A stretch of 27,718 nucleotides of DNA from JAMDCX01 sp049977145. GTDB taxonomy: Bacteria; Planctomycetota; Phycisphaerae; WQYP01. Positions within the stretch are counted from its first letter, which is position 1. Each line of letters opens with the position of its first letter. A model generated the notes under the pieces. The model did not search any database and was not told where the DNA came from. It worked only from the letters and a program-made list of their open reading frames with translations. A program made the position numbers and the translations under genes. The DNA is taken from positions 1-27,718 of the forward strand of contig JBMFGW010000045.1 of assembly GCA_049977145.1 (NCBI GenBank). Reading direction: 5' to 3'. Positions 15,791 to 22,461 of this stretch are shown here, piece after piece.

Positions 15791-16180
15791 TACCTCTCCG
15801 GACCTTGTCAGGGAAATACCCTGCGCTGCACATTACCAGATTGTGGACGCGACCGCCCGCTGATGCAAGGCCGTGCCACCTGATAATTAAACGTGGTGCC
15901 AGTCGGAATGATGCGGCGAACCCGAAAAATCAGCGTCACCGTTCAGGGCCTTTTGGCCGGTCAGACGCACCGCGCCTTTAGCTGTGAATCAAGTATGCCC
16001 CCATACTCCAACAAAGCAAATCAATTCCGCTGCAGAAATCGTGGAACACACTAACTAATGGAATTCCAGACACTGCGTCCAGAAAAGCAATCTCCCATGC
16101 GGCGTATGCCGGTGGATACGTTACGACCGGCCCATGGTGGAGCAGTCGCGGAAGTTGCTGCGGTATCATAGAATGCGGTG
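15791..16180. other. Divergent intergenic region
   Basis: A 390-base spacer between the MFS-PlsC gene (minus) and the RDD-protein gene (plus). It must contain both promoters, but I could not identify convincing -35/-10 pairs, and I see no RNA gene, repeat or supported small ORF. Confidence 0.45.
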
Positions 16181-18127
16181 ATGAAAATTTGGCGAAATAG
16201 TCGTGGTATAGCCTGGTTTATCTCCTTGCTCATGCTGCTGGTATGTAGTGGTCGGGAACAGCACGCCAGCGCGGCCGCAAAAAACACGGTGGTTAGCGCG
16301 GTAGCGCCGCAAAGGACTTTACCAGCTAGTGTTTTTAACCCGACAATGGCGTTGCCACGATTGTTAGCGGCGGGTGCGCGCACGCATTTGTGGATGATGA
16401 TCCCGGTCAAACCGCTGAAACCGGGTGCTGGACCGCAATTCTTATTGTTATCCCACACCATCAACGCGCGCCATGGAAATGCCGACTTGTGGAAGCCGGT
16501 ATCGACCGGCACTTTTACCGGTTATCCCGTATGTGCCTTTGCCGCGAATAATCCCCTCGCCGGTGCAATGAAACAGGGTGTTTACCTATTTTTTCACAAT
16601 GGGGATGGCGTCTGCTTCAGTCGGAAGGAATCCTTACGTCTTCCGACGGCGGGTGGAAAGTTTTCACCCGTTGCCGCCGCGGGTGGCGACGGAAATATCT
16701 ATCTGCTGGTTTATGGTGTGGCAAGAACCAGGCCTGCAAAGATGTTTTCCCCTGCGCAGCGGATATTAAGCCGACTCACGGTGCTGGAATCTAAAATGAT
16801 GGGAAACACTTCGCCGGCGCCAATTTTGCCTATTGCGCCGCAGACAGCTGCTAAACCCCCAAGTTCCGGTAAAGCAATACCAGCACTTCCGCCAAAACCG
16901 GCGATGAAAACAACTGCGGCATCATCCCGAAATATCCTGAAATTCACCAACGCCAAAATTGCAACGGTTAGGATTAGCGCCGTCAAAGTTCCCGCCCGGT
17001 CGCCGGTGCAGTGGCCTTCACCGGATTGGCATTTGCTGCAATTTCGCGATAACGATTGGTCCGTACTGCCGCCGCCGAAACTTCCAGACACCGGCTTTAA
17101 TTCGCTGGTGGTGGGGCGGACCGTGATGCTGGCCATTGACCAGCGGCTGGTGGTGTTTCGTCTCGCCGACGGGTCTATTCTCTTTTGTCAGAGTATGGAT
17201 TTGCGGGACGCACATCCGAAGTGGTCGCCGCTACCAAATATTTCGTTACCGCATCCCGCCAAGGTATTGTTGGGTGCATCATTGAGTCGGCATGGCGTGT
17301 TGGCATGGATCACATTGGGACATGCGCAGCGCATTGATATTGGGGGCTTGCGCATTGGAATTCGTGGGAAAGATCGTGTACAGTTCACCCGCTGGTCAAA
17401 GCCCTTGTTATCGACAATTGTGAGCAGCGGTTTTAGTGATGTGGCGATGGGCCGTGATGGCGACTGTTTTGCTATTTTATTGCGGCAGCCAGGCGGCAAA
17501 CTTACGCAGTACACATTCAATCAAAGCGGTCAGTTGCTACAAGGCCCGGAAGGCGTTATTCCTCTGTCCAAAACCAACACGGTTTCCGGTGGTTATGAAC
17601 GCCTGATTTTAGCCGCGCTGATAGTACTGTTGGCATTTTCGGTCTGGCGGCGCAAGGAACCGTTCGCGGTGTTACAAGTGGCGCCAAAACTGCGCGTGGC
17701 GCGGCTGTACCGTCGATTCTCCGCGGCCGGCATTGATTTGGCCATTGCGGCTCTGGTAATCATGCTGGTATTCCATCTTTACTCCCGCCAAGACTGGGTA
17801 AAGATGGCGGCGGCTTCGCTGGATCTAGTGTTTAATCCGCAGAATCTGCTGCGGGCTCCGCAGTTTTTGTGGCTGTTGGGTCTTTATGAATTGCATGTCA
17901 CGGTTGCCGAACTGATTTTTGCCCGATCCATTGGCAAATGGATTGTGGGGTTGGTGGTTGTGGATATGACCGGTCAAAGGCCGCGGTTGGTCGCGCTGCT
18001 GGCTCGTAATATATTCCGTATTCCCGAAATGATCGCCATTGTGGTTCTGGTTTTCATGTTTGTTTCTCCGGACCGCCAGCGTATTGGTGATATTCTAGCT
18101 CACACCGTCGTGGTGCAGGATGGCTGA
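16181..18127 (+). CDS. Exported domain fused to RDD-family membrane domain
   Basis: A 648-residue protein. It opens with a signal/anchor helix (IAWFISLLMLLVCSG). About 440 residues of beta-rich, Ala/Pro-punctuated sequence follow, with repeated strand-turn patterns (VYLFFHNGDGVCFSR, GGDGNIYLLVYG, MGRDGDCFAILL) suggestive of a beta-propeller on the outside. Around residue 473 another helix leads back (ERLILAALIVLLAFSVW). The RDD domain occupies about 500-645: LYRRFSAAGIDLAIAAL (R and first D), FARSIGKWIVGLVVVD, LARNIFRIPE and DRQRIGDILAHTVVV. RDD domains occur in transporters and uncharacterised membrane proteins; no function is assigned here. The ATG at 16181 is preferred to the adjacent GTG at 16178. 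It overlaps the next gene by 8 bases. Confidence 0.8.
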   Translation: MKIWRNSRGIAWFISLLMLLVCSGREQHASAAAKNTVVSAVAPQRTLPASVFNPTMALPRLLAAGARTHLWMMIPVKPLKPGAGPQFLLLSHTINARHGNADLWKPVSTGTFTGYPVCAFAANNPLAGAMKQGVYLFFHNGDGVCFSRKESLRLPTAGGKFSPVAAAGGDGNIYLLVYGVARTRPAKMFSPAQRILSRLTVLESKMMGNTSPAPILPIAPQTAAKPPSSGKAIPALPPKPAMKTTAASSRNILKFTNAKIATVRISAVKVPARSPVQWPSPDWHLLQFRDNDWSVLPPPKLPDTGFNSLVVGRTVMLAIDQRLVVFRLADGSILFCQSMDLRDAHPKWSPLPNISLPHPAKVLLGASLSRHGVLAWITLGHAQRIDIGGLRIGIRGKDRVQFTRWSKPLLSTIVSSGFSDVAMGRDGDCFAILLRQPGGKLTQYTFNQSGQLLQGPEGVIPLSKTNTVSGGYERLILAALIVLLAFSVWRRKEPFAVLQVAPKLRVARLYRRFSAAGIDLAIAALVIMLVFHLYSRQDWVKMAAASLDLVFNPQNLLRAPQFLWLLGLYELHVTVAELIFARSIGKWIVGLVVVDMTGQRPRLVALLARNIFRIPEMIAIVVLVFMFVSPDRQRIGDILAHTVVVQDG

Positions 18128-18425
18128 TAATGAAAGGTTCCAAATGCCACAGAGTTTAACCATTGCGCAATTTCAAGAACACATTCGTGATAAATACGTC
18201 GCACGCGATAGGCAACGCGGCTCGGCTCCGACATTTATGTGGTTGATTGAAGAAATTGGCGAACTTGCCACCGCCCTACAGGGGCAGGATCGGGCCAATC
18301 AGGAGGAAGAATTTGCCGATGTGGTCGCCTGGTTATGCACCTTAGCCAATATCCACAGCATCGACCTGACCGCGGCTATTGAGAAAAAATATTTTCACTC
18401 CGGCGGCCCCAAAGGTTTCAAGTAG
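18120..18425 (+). CDS. MazG-like nucleotide pyrophosphohydrolase
   Basis: A 101-residue single-domain all-alpha NTP pyrophosphohydrolase. MazG-fold enzymes cleave (d)NTPs to NMP and pyrophosphate with Mg2+, cleaning aberrant nucleotides. The metal-binding acid pairs are present: WLIEEIGELATAL (ExxE) and EEEFADVVAWLCTLANI (ExxD). Its C-terminal sequence KKYFHSGGPKGFK is unlike tandem-domain MazG, so it is closer to the small MazG-like/iMazG group. The reading frame begins inside the end of the RDD gene (ATG 18120), giving translational coupling. A second possible start at 18144 (MPQSLTIAQF) has AAAGG upstream and matches the usual N-terminus better. Confidence 0.85.
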   Translation: MADNERFQMPQSLTIAQFQEHIRDKYVARDRQRGSAPTFMWLIEEIGELATALQGQDRANQEEEFADVVAWLCTLANIHSIDLTAAIEKKYFHSGGPKGFK

Positions 18426-18492
18426 AAAAACGGGAGTCAGCCCGAGTAATCGCCGGTAAGAGTCGCAGGTAGCGGAGAAATACGGATGACGA

Positions 18493-18525
18493 ATTGCAAG
18501 GCCGAAACATGTAAATCCTTGCAAT
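18493..18525. repeat. 9-bp inverted repeat in the mazG-rpmB spacer
   Basis: ATTGCAAGG (18493-18501) and CCTTGCAAT (18517-18525) are perfect complements around a 15-base loop. No U-tract follows, so it is not a classical terminator. Confidence 0.55.
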
Positions 18526-18590
18526 CAAACGATTTACGCATTTTCTTGCTGGTTACTCGGTCAGATACTTAACCATGGCAACCATGTCAG

Positions 18591-18652
18591 TTAATCCTAC
18601 CATGCTATCTGACTGGCCGTCGCGGGCTGGTCAGATAGCGTGGTGGGATTAA
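18591..18652 (+). other. Long stem-loop (28 bp) upstream of rpmB
   Basis: The arm 18591-18618 (TTAATCCTACCATGC through CTGACTGGCC) pairs with 18625-18652 around a 6-base loop (GTCGCG). Four positions are not Watson-Crick, and all four are G-U when read as plus-strand RNA; on the minus strand they would be A-C mismatches. This favours a plus-strand RNA hairpin. It ends one base before the -35 element of the rpmB promoter, so it belongs to the end of the RDD-mazG transcript or to an upstream-initiated one. There is no U-tract. It may act as a transcript end, an RNase III site or part of an RNA switch, or be a miniature mobile palindrome. Confidence 0.75.
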
Positions 18653-18653
18653 G

Positions 18654-18681
18654 TTGTAATTTTGTGCTAGTTTTGTATACT
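18654..18681 (+). promoter_or_regulatory. Putative sigma70-type promoter of rpmB
   Basis: TTGTAA (18654-18659) and TATACT (18676-18681) with a 16-base spacer lie in AT-rich sequence about 40 bases before the rpmB start. Confidence 0.5.
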
Positions 18682-18719
18682 AATAAATCTAGAATGAATT
18701 GGAATTGGAGTTTTTTACC

Positions 18720-18995
18720 ATGCCTCATGTTTGTCATTACACTGGTCGCAAGACACGTATTGGTCGGCAGTGTACCTATCGCGGTAAAGCCAAGTATCTT
18801 GGTGGCGTAGGTATTAAAATTACAGGTCGGTCAGCTCGTAAATTCAAGCCAAATCTGCAAAAAGTTCGCGTGGTCGTTGACGGTAAGCCGGCCCGTGTCT
18901 GGGCGTCAGCCAAGGCTTTGAAAAGTGGCTTGGTTGCCAAACGCGTGGCTCGGCGGTTTGTGTATCGCAAGCCCGCTGTGGTCGCAGCCGCCTGA
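18720..18995 (+). CDS. rpmB: 50S ribosomal protein L28
   Basis: A 91-residue basic protein of the large ribosomal subunit. The family pattern is visible: N-terminal VCHYTGRKTRIGRQ (matching the CxxCG-type start with the second Cys lost), then RSARKFKPNLQKVRVVVDGKPARVWASAKALKSGLVAK, where KFKPNLQKV is the L28 signature. There is a short C-terminal extension ending AVVAAA. The start at 18720 is chosen for GGAG at 9 bases and because MPHVC is the natural N-terminus; the frame is open a little further upstream. It is flanked on both sides by long stem-loops and has its own promoter. Confidence 0.95.
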   Translation: MPHVCHYTGRKTRIGRQCTYRGKAKYLGGVGIKITGRSARKFKPNLQKVRVVVDGKPARVWASAKALKSGLVAKRVARRFVYRKPAVVAAA

Positions 18996-19083
18996 TGTGT
19001 TTTCCGGCTTTACTGGTGTGGTCAAGAAGCGGCTTGGTGACACAACAAAAGGTTGAAACGCCCCATAAAATAAATATTGTCCA

Positions 19084-19089
19084 TATAAT
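19084..19089 (+). promoter_or_regulatory. -10-like TATAAT upstream of gatC
   Basis: A perfect TATAAT with no good -35 at the right distance (TTGAAA is 25 bases away). If used, the transcript would begin about base 19096, placing the following stem-loop at its extreme 5' end. Confidence 0.3.
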
Positions 19090-19099
19090 ACTAAGTCTT

Positions 19100-19148
19100 G
19101 TGCTCTGTCATGCCTACAAATTAAGCTATTGTAGGCGTGACAGAGCAC
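19100..19148 (+). other. Long stem-loop (20 bp) between rpmB and gatC
   Basis: GTGCTCTGTCATGCCTACAA (19100-19119) pairs with 19129-19148 around a 9-base loop (ATTAAGCTA). The only non-Watson-Crick position is a U-G pair in plus-strand RNA. No U-tract follows. It could end the rpmB transcript, or be the 5' stabilising hairpin of the gatC mRNA if the TATAAT at 19084 is used. Confidence 0.75.
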
Positions 19149-19184
19149 TAAGAGGTCCCCGTATTTCTTTGAGATGGTGTAACT

Positions 19185-19496
19185 ATGGCCGATACGCTTA
19201 ATGAAACGCAAGTTCGCCACGTGGCGCAACTGGCCCGCTTGAAGTTGGCCGACCGTGATGTGCCCCGGCTAAGCAAACAGATTTCTTCAATTCTGGATTA
19301 CGTAGCGCAGTTGCAAGAAGCCAATGTGGTGGGGTTGGAGCCAATGGCTCATCCTTTGCCGCTGCATTCCGTGCTGCGTGAAGATGAAGTACGTCCCTCG
19401 CTGACGGTTGAACAGGTGCTGGCCAATGCCCCCGGCAAGGCTGGGGCGTTTTTCACAGTGCCAAAAGTTCTGGACACCGCGTTTGGCGGCGGTTAG
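19185..19496 (+). CDS. gatC: Asp/Glu-tRNA amidotransferase subunit C
   Basis: A 103-residue subunit of the GatCAB complex, which converts Asp-tRNA-Asn and/or Glu-tRNA-Gln to the amide forms; GatC wraps between GatA and GatB. Family features are an N-terminal helix with VRHVAQLARLKLADRDV and QISSILDYVAQLQEANVVGLEPMAHPLPL, then LREDEVRPSLTVEQVLANAPGKAGAFFTVPKVLD, the conserved C-terminal linker. Length is normal. The ribosome binding site is weak (GAGATGG about 8 bases upstream). gatA follows after one intervening gene; gatB is not in the window. Confidence 0.96.
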   Translation: MADTLNETQVRHVAQLARLKLADRDVPRLSKQISSILDYVAQLQEANVVGLEPMAHPLPLHSVLREDEVRPSLTVEQVLANAPGKAGAFFTVPKVLDTAFGGG

Positions 19497-19556
19497 CAAC
19501 TTGCAACCCAGCGGACTTGTCGTAAGATCAATAATCGGTTAATTGGGGTGATGTAT

Positions 19557-20171
19557 ATGAGTTGGCTTCGGAATACGGCAATTGGTGCGACAACTATAGC
19601 TACGATACTTCTGGCGGGTTGTGCCGGATACAATCCTTTGGCGCACCCGCAGAACAGCTACCGAGCGGAGTTATCGGAGCACGTTATTTCTGTTCCTGAA
19701 ATCGCCGCACCAGCGCGAGAATCCGGCATTTCCTATGGTTCGGTCATGCCTGGACAACTTGCACCAGCCGTCATTACCGGCACCTACAGCTTCACCGTGC
19801 CGTACACCGTTACGAGCCTCAAAAAATCAACCGCCACCTATCGCCAGTATCTGCTTTATAATCACCGACCAACGCCCAATCAAAAGCCGTTCTGTATATT
19901 GACGGTGGCGGCCAAAGTGGGCCGGAATTGTAAACATAATCTTAATTTTAACATTACCGGCCGACGGACATTCATTCTCCATGGCTTGGAGGTACATGAA
20001 TGGAGCGGTTACACCAATTCCGGGAGTCCATTTGCCGAACTTATCATTTCGCACCTCGGCGGCGGCGATAAACTTGATGCGTTGGCCATTGCCTCCAATC
20101 CGCGGGTGCGAAAAATGGCGCTGAAAATCTTAAGTTCCATTCATTGGAGTCCAGATACCAGTGGACAATAA
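19557..20171 (+). CDS. Putative lipoprotein of unknown function
   Basis: A 204-residue exported protein. It begins MSWLRNTAIGATTIATILLAGC: a positively charged residue, a hydrophobic helix and a lipobox (LLAG-C), so the mature protein is probably lipid-anchored at Cys-22. The rest is a single mixed alpha/beta domain (RTFILHGLEVHEWSGYTNSG, AELIISHLGGGDKLDALAIAS) that I cannot assign; it ends with a helix. Start 19557 is chosen because GGGG (19545-19548) is at a suitable distance and it gives a clean signal peptide; the frame is open to a GTG at 19548. It lies between gatC and gatA in the same direction, yet shows no link to amidotransferase function. Confidence 0.7.
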   Translation: MSWLRNTAIGATTIATILLAGCAGYNPLAHPQNSYRAELSEHVISVPEIAAPARESGISYGSVMPGQLAPAVITGTYSFTVPYTVTSLKKSTATYRQYLLYNHRPTPNQKPFCILTVAAKVGRNCKHNLNFNITGRRTFILHGLEVHEWSGYTNSGSPFAELIISHLGGGDKLDALAIASNPRVRKMALKILSSIHWSPDTSGQ

Positions 20172-20278
20172 GCGGCGTTGGTATCCGCGAGCGGCTGATC
20201 TTCCGCCTCATTCATGGTCGCAACTGGCTAATGCGGGTACGGAAATGTTTATAGGGGTTATCATTCCGTTCTACTTGG

Positions 20279-21757
20279 ATGCTTGCAATGCTTAATGAGT
20301 TAAACGCTGTGGAAGTCCGTAATAAAATAGCCGCCGGTGAAGTCACCGCTGCTACGGCTGCGCAGGACTGCCTGTCCGCCATTGCCAAAGCGGATCAACA
20401 TCTTCATGCTTACAATGCGGTATTTGTAGATCGGGCGATGGAGAACGCCGAAGCCATTGACCGCGCCAAAGCCGCCGGCAAGCCGCAAGGGCTTTTAGCG
20501 GGGGTACCCATTGCGCTAAAAGACAATCTCTGCACGACTTTTGGTGCTACCACTTGTTCGTCCAAAATGCTGAAAAATTTTCACAGTCCGTATGACGCCA
20601 CCGTGGTAAAAAAGCTCGAACAGGCCGGCGCGGTGATTTTAGGTAAAACCAACCTTGATGAATTTGCCATGGGAAGCTCCACGGAAAATTCCGCCTTCGG
20701 CCCCACTTGCAATCCATGGAATACCAAATGCGTTCCCGGTGGATCATCCGGTGGATCAGCCGCCGCTACCGCCGCACGGCTCTGTGCCGCAGCGCTGGGA
20801 TCGGACACCGGCGGATCAATCCGACAGCCCGCATCATTGTGCGGAATTGTTGGCTTGAAACCTACATACGGCTTGGTATCGCGTTATGGCCTTGTGGCAT
20901 TTGCCAGTTCGCTGGATCAGATCGGGCCGATGGCGCGCACGGTCGAAGATGCCGCGTTGTTACTGCAGGTTATTGCCGGTCACGATCCATTGGACAGCAC
21001 AAGCTGGCCGGAGCCGGTACCGGATTATCTTTCCGATTTGGATAAACCGATGCACGGCGTGCGCATCGGCCTGCCGGCGGAGTTCAGCGGCGAAGGCATT
21101 GAGTCGGAAGTCAGCACTGCCATTGCCAAAGCGGTCGATTTTTATCGCAGCCAGGGTGCCACCGTGGTAGATGTTCATTTGCCACACACGAAATACGGCA
21201 TTGCCGCATATTATGTCATTGCACCGGCGGAGGCATCCAGCAATCTTTCCCGTTATGACGGCGTACATTATGGCCATCGCACCGCCAAGCCGGAAAATTT
21301 ATTTGATCTATATGCCGCCAGTCGGGCGGAAGGCTTCGGCCCGGAAGTACAGCGCCGCATTATGCTGGGCACGTATGCCTTATCATCCGGATATTATGAC
21401 GCCTATTATTTGCGGGCGTTGCAGGTGCGGCAATTGATCAAGCGGGATTTTGATCAAGCCTTTGAAAAGTGCGATTTTATCGCGTGCCCCACCTCTCCCA
21501 CCGTTGCGTTTGAACTGGGAGCCAAAAGCGGCGATCCTTTGCAAATGTACTTGTGTGATGTCTTCACCGTAACCTGCAATATTGCCGGCATTCCGGGAAT
21601 GAATATTCCCTGCGGATTTTCCAATGCCGGCCTGCCGATCGGCCTGCAGATATTAGGCCCGACATTCAGCGAACAACGCATGTTACGCCTGGCACGCATG
21701 TATGAAAAATATCACGACTGGCACACGCGCAAGCCAACCGGCTTTACCAATTCCTAA
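20279..21757 (+). CDS. gatA: Asp/Glu-tRNA amidotransferase subunit A
   Basis: A 492-residue amidase-signature enzyme that releases ammonia from glutamine for the GatCAB transamidation. The Ser-cisSer-Lys triad is intact: Lys near residue 81 in PIALKDNLCT, then VPGGSSGGSAAATAA and the nucleophile region GSDTGGSIRQPASLCGIVGLKPTYG. The C-terminal family sequence CNIAGIPGMNIPCGFSNAGLPIGLQILGPTFSE is also present. Length is normal. ATG 20288 (MLNELNA) is an equally likely start; no strong ribosome binding site separates the two. It lies 107 bases after the lipoprotein gene. Confidence 0.97.
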   Translation: MLAMLNELNAVEVRNKIAAGEVTAATAAQDCLSAIAKADQHLHAYNAVFVDRAMENAEAIDRAKAAGKPQGLLAGVPIALKDNLCTTFGATTCSSKMLKNFHSPYDATVVKKLEQAGAVILGKTNLDEFAMGSSTENSAFGPTCNPWNTKCVPGGSSGGSAAATAARLCAAALGSDTGGSIRQPASLCGIVGLKPTYGLVSRYGLVAFASSLDQIGPMARTVEDAALLLQVIAGHDPLDSTSWPEPVPDYLSDLDKPMHGVRIGLPAEFSGEGIESEVSTAIAKAVDFYRSQGATVVDVHLPHTKYGIAAYYVIAPAEASSNLSRYDGVHYGHRTAKPENLFDLYAASRAEGFGPEVQRRIMLGTYALSSGYYDAYYLRALQVRQLIKRDFDQAFEKCDFIACPTSPTVAFELGAKSGDPLQMYLCDVFTVTCNIAGIPGMNIPCGFSNAGLPIGLQILGPTFSEQRMLRLARMYEKYHDWHTRKPTGFTNS

Positions 21758-22055
21758 AACAGCGATACGTTTCAGAAAGTCAGGTTGGCTTGCTGCAATA
21801 AAAAAAAGGAACCGGCAAGACGTGTAGCAGGAATATGCGGTTCTTCCGTCATAATGCCAACGGCTATTGCTACCTGCCACTCGCCCATCATCACCACGAT
21901 CACTGGAACCGAAGTTGCCGCGGACGCCCTATTATGCTTAAAAAAGGGCGATTAGACGGTCAAACCGATTCGGGAATACTACGCAGAAATGAAGGATATT
22001 TAGTCCCGGCGTAACGATCTACGAGCCTGTGGAAAGTAGTGAAAGTGTTGGCCGT

Positions 22056-22074
22056 CCAGCAATGCTGGCGTTTT
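22056..22074 (+). terminator. Weak intrinsic-terminator-like hairpin
   Basis: CCAGC-AAT-GCTGG followed by CG and TTTT. The stem is only 5 bp and lies about 300 bases after gatA, so the assignment is tentative. Confidence 0.25.
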
Positions 22075-22245
22075 GATGCGGGAATTCAAACGCGCTGCGC
22101 TGCTGATACCCTTATTCCGTGTGTGCGTCCATGTTACTTCGACCAATCCGTTAATCTGTTTTTTATTATCGGACGCATTACGCGGAACACTTAAATCTTA
22201 CACCAAACTTTTTTGTGTAAATACATTTGTTTTTTCCGTGGGGGG

Positions 22246-22251
22246 TATAAT
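22246..22251 (+). promoter_or_regulatory. -10-like TATAAT upstream of the GH31 gene
   Basis: A perfect TATAAT follows GGGGGG, and no good -35 is present at 16-18 bases. If used, the GH31 mRNA would have a leader of about 205 bases. Confidence 0.3.
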
Positions 22252-22461
22252 CTGTTTCATGGTTAGAGTCGTTGTGAGCTTAATAGGCCGGAAGGCCGTG
22301 AACAGTTATAATCTTCTCAATGGAAAAAAACTGGCCGCCCATGTGTGACGTTTCAGTTTTTTTCTGCGGCGGTTCCAGACTCTGCTGTTGCGGGTAAATC
22401 GGCAGCCGAATTCTGCTGCCTCTCCGTTATTACATTCAGTCATACACTCGGAGTTAACAAA

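Larger units (their letters stand above)
21758..22461. other. Long intergenic region upstream of the GH31 gene
   Basis: About 700 bases with no supported gene. An ORF at 22073-22348 looks random and has no ribosome binding site. Visible items are a weak terminator-like hairpin (22056-22074), an isolated TATAAT (22246-22251) after a run of six G, and the GH31 ribosome binding site (GGAG, 22450-22453). It may hold a long regulated leader for the glycosidase. Confidence 0.45.

Noticed and set aside
16051..16512. Minus-strand ORF across the start of the RDD-protein gene
   Set aside because: It overlaps the signal-peptide coding region of a well-supported gene and has no domain or ribosome binding site.
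21950..22000. CGCCCT...AGGGCG hairpin with an A-run in the loop after gatA
   Set aside because: A 6-bp stem with a 14-base loop and no following T-run; not a convincing terminator.
22073..22348. 91-codon ORF upstream of the GH31 gene
   Set aside because: No ribosome binding site, no family resemblance, and it spans a promoter-like TATAAT; judged non-coding.
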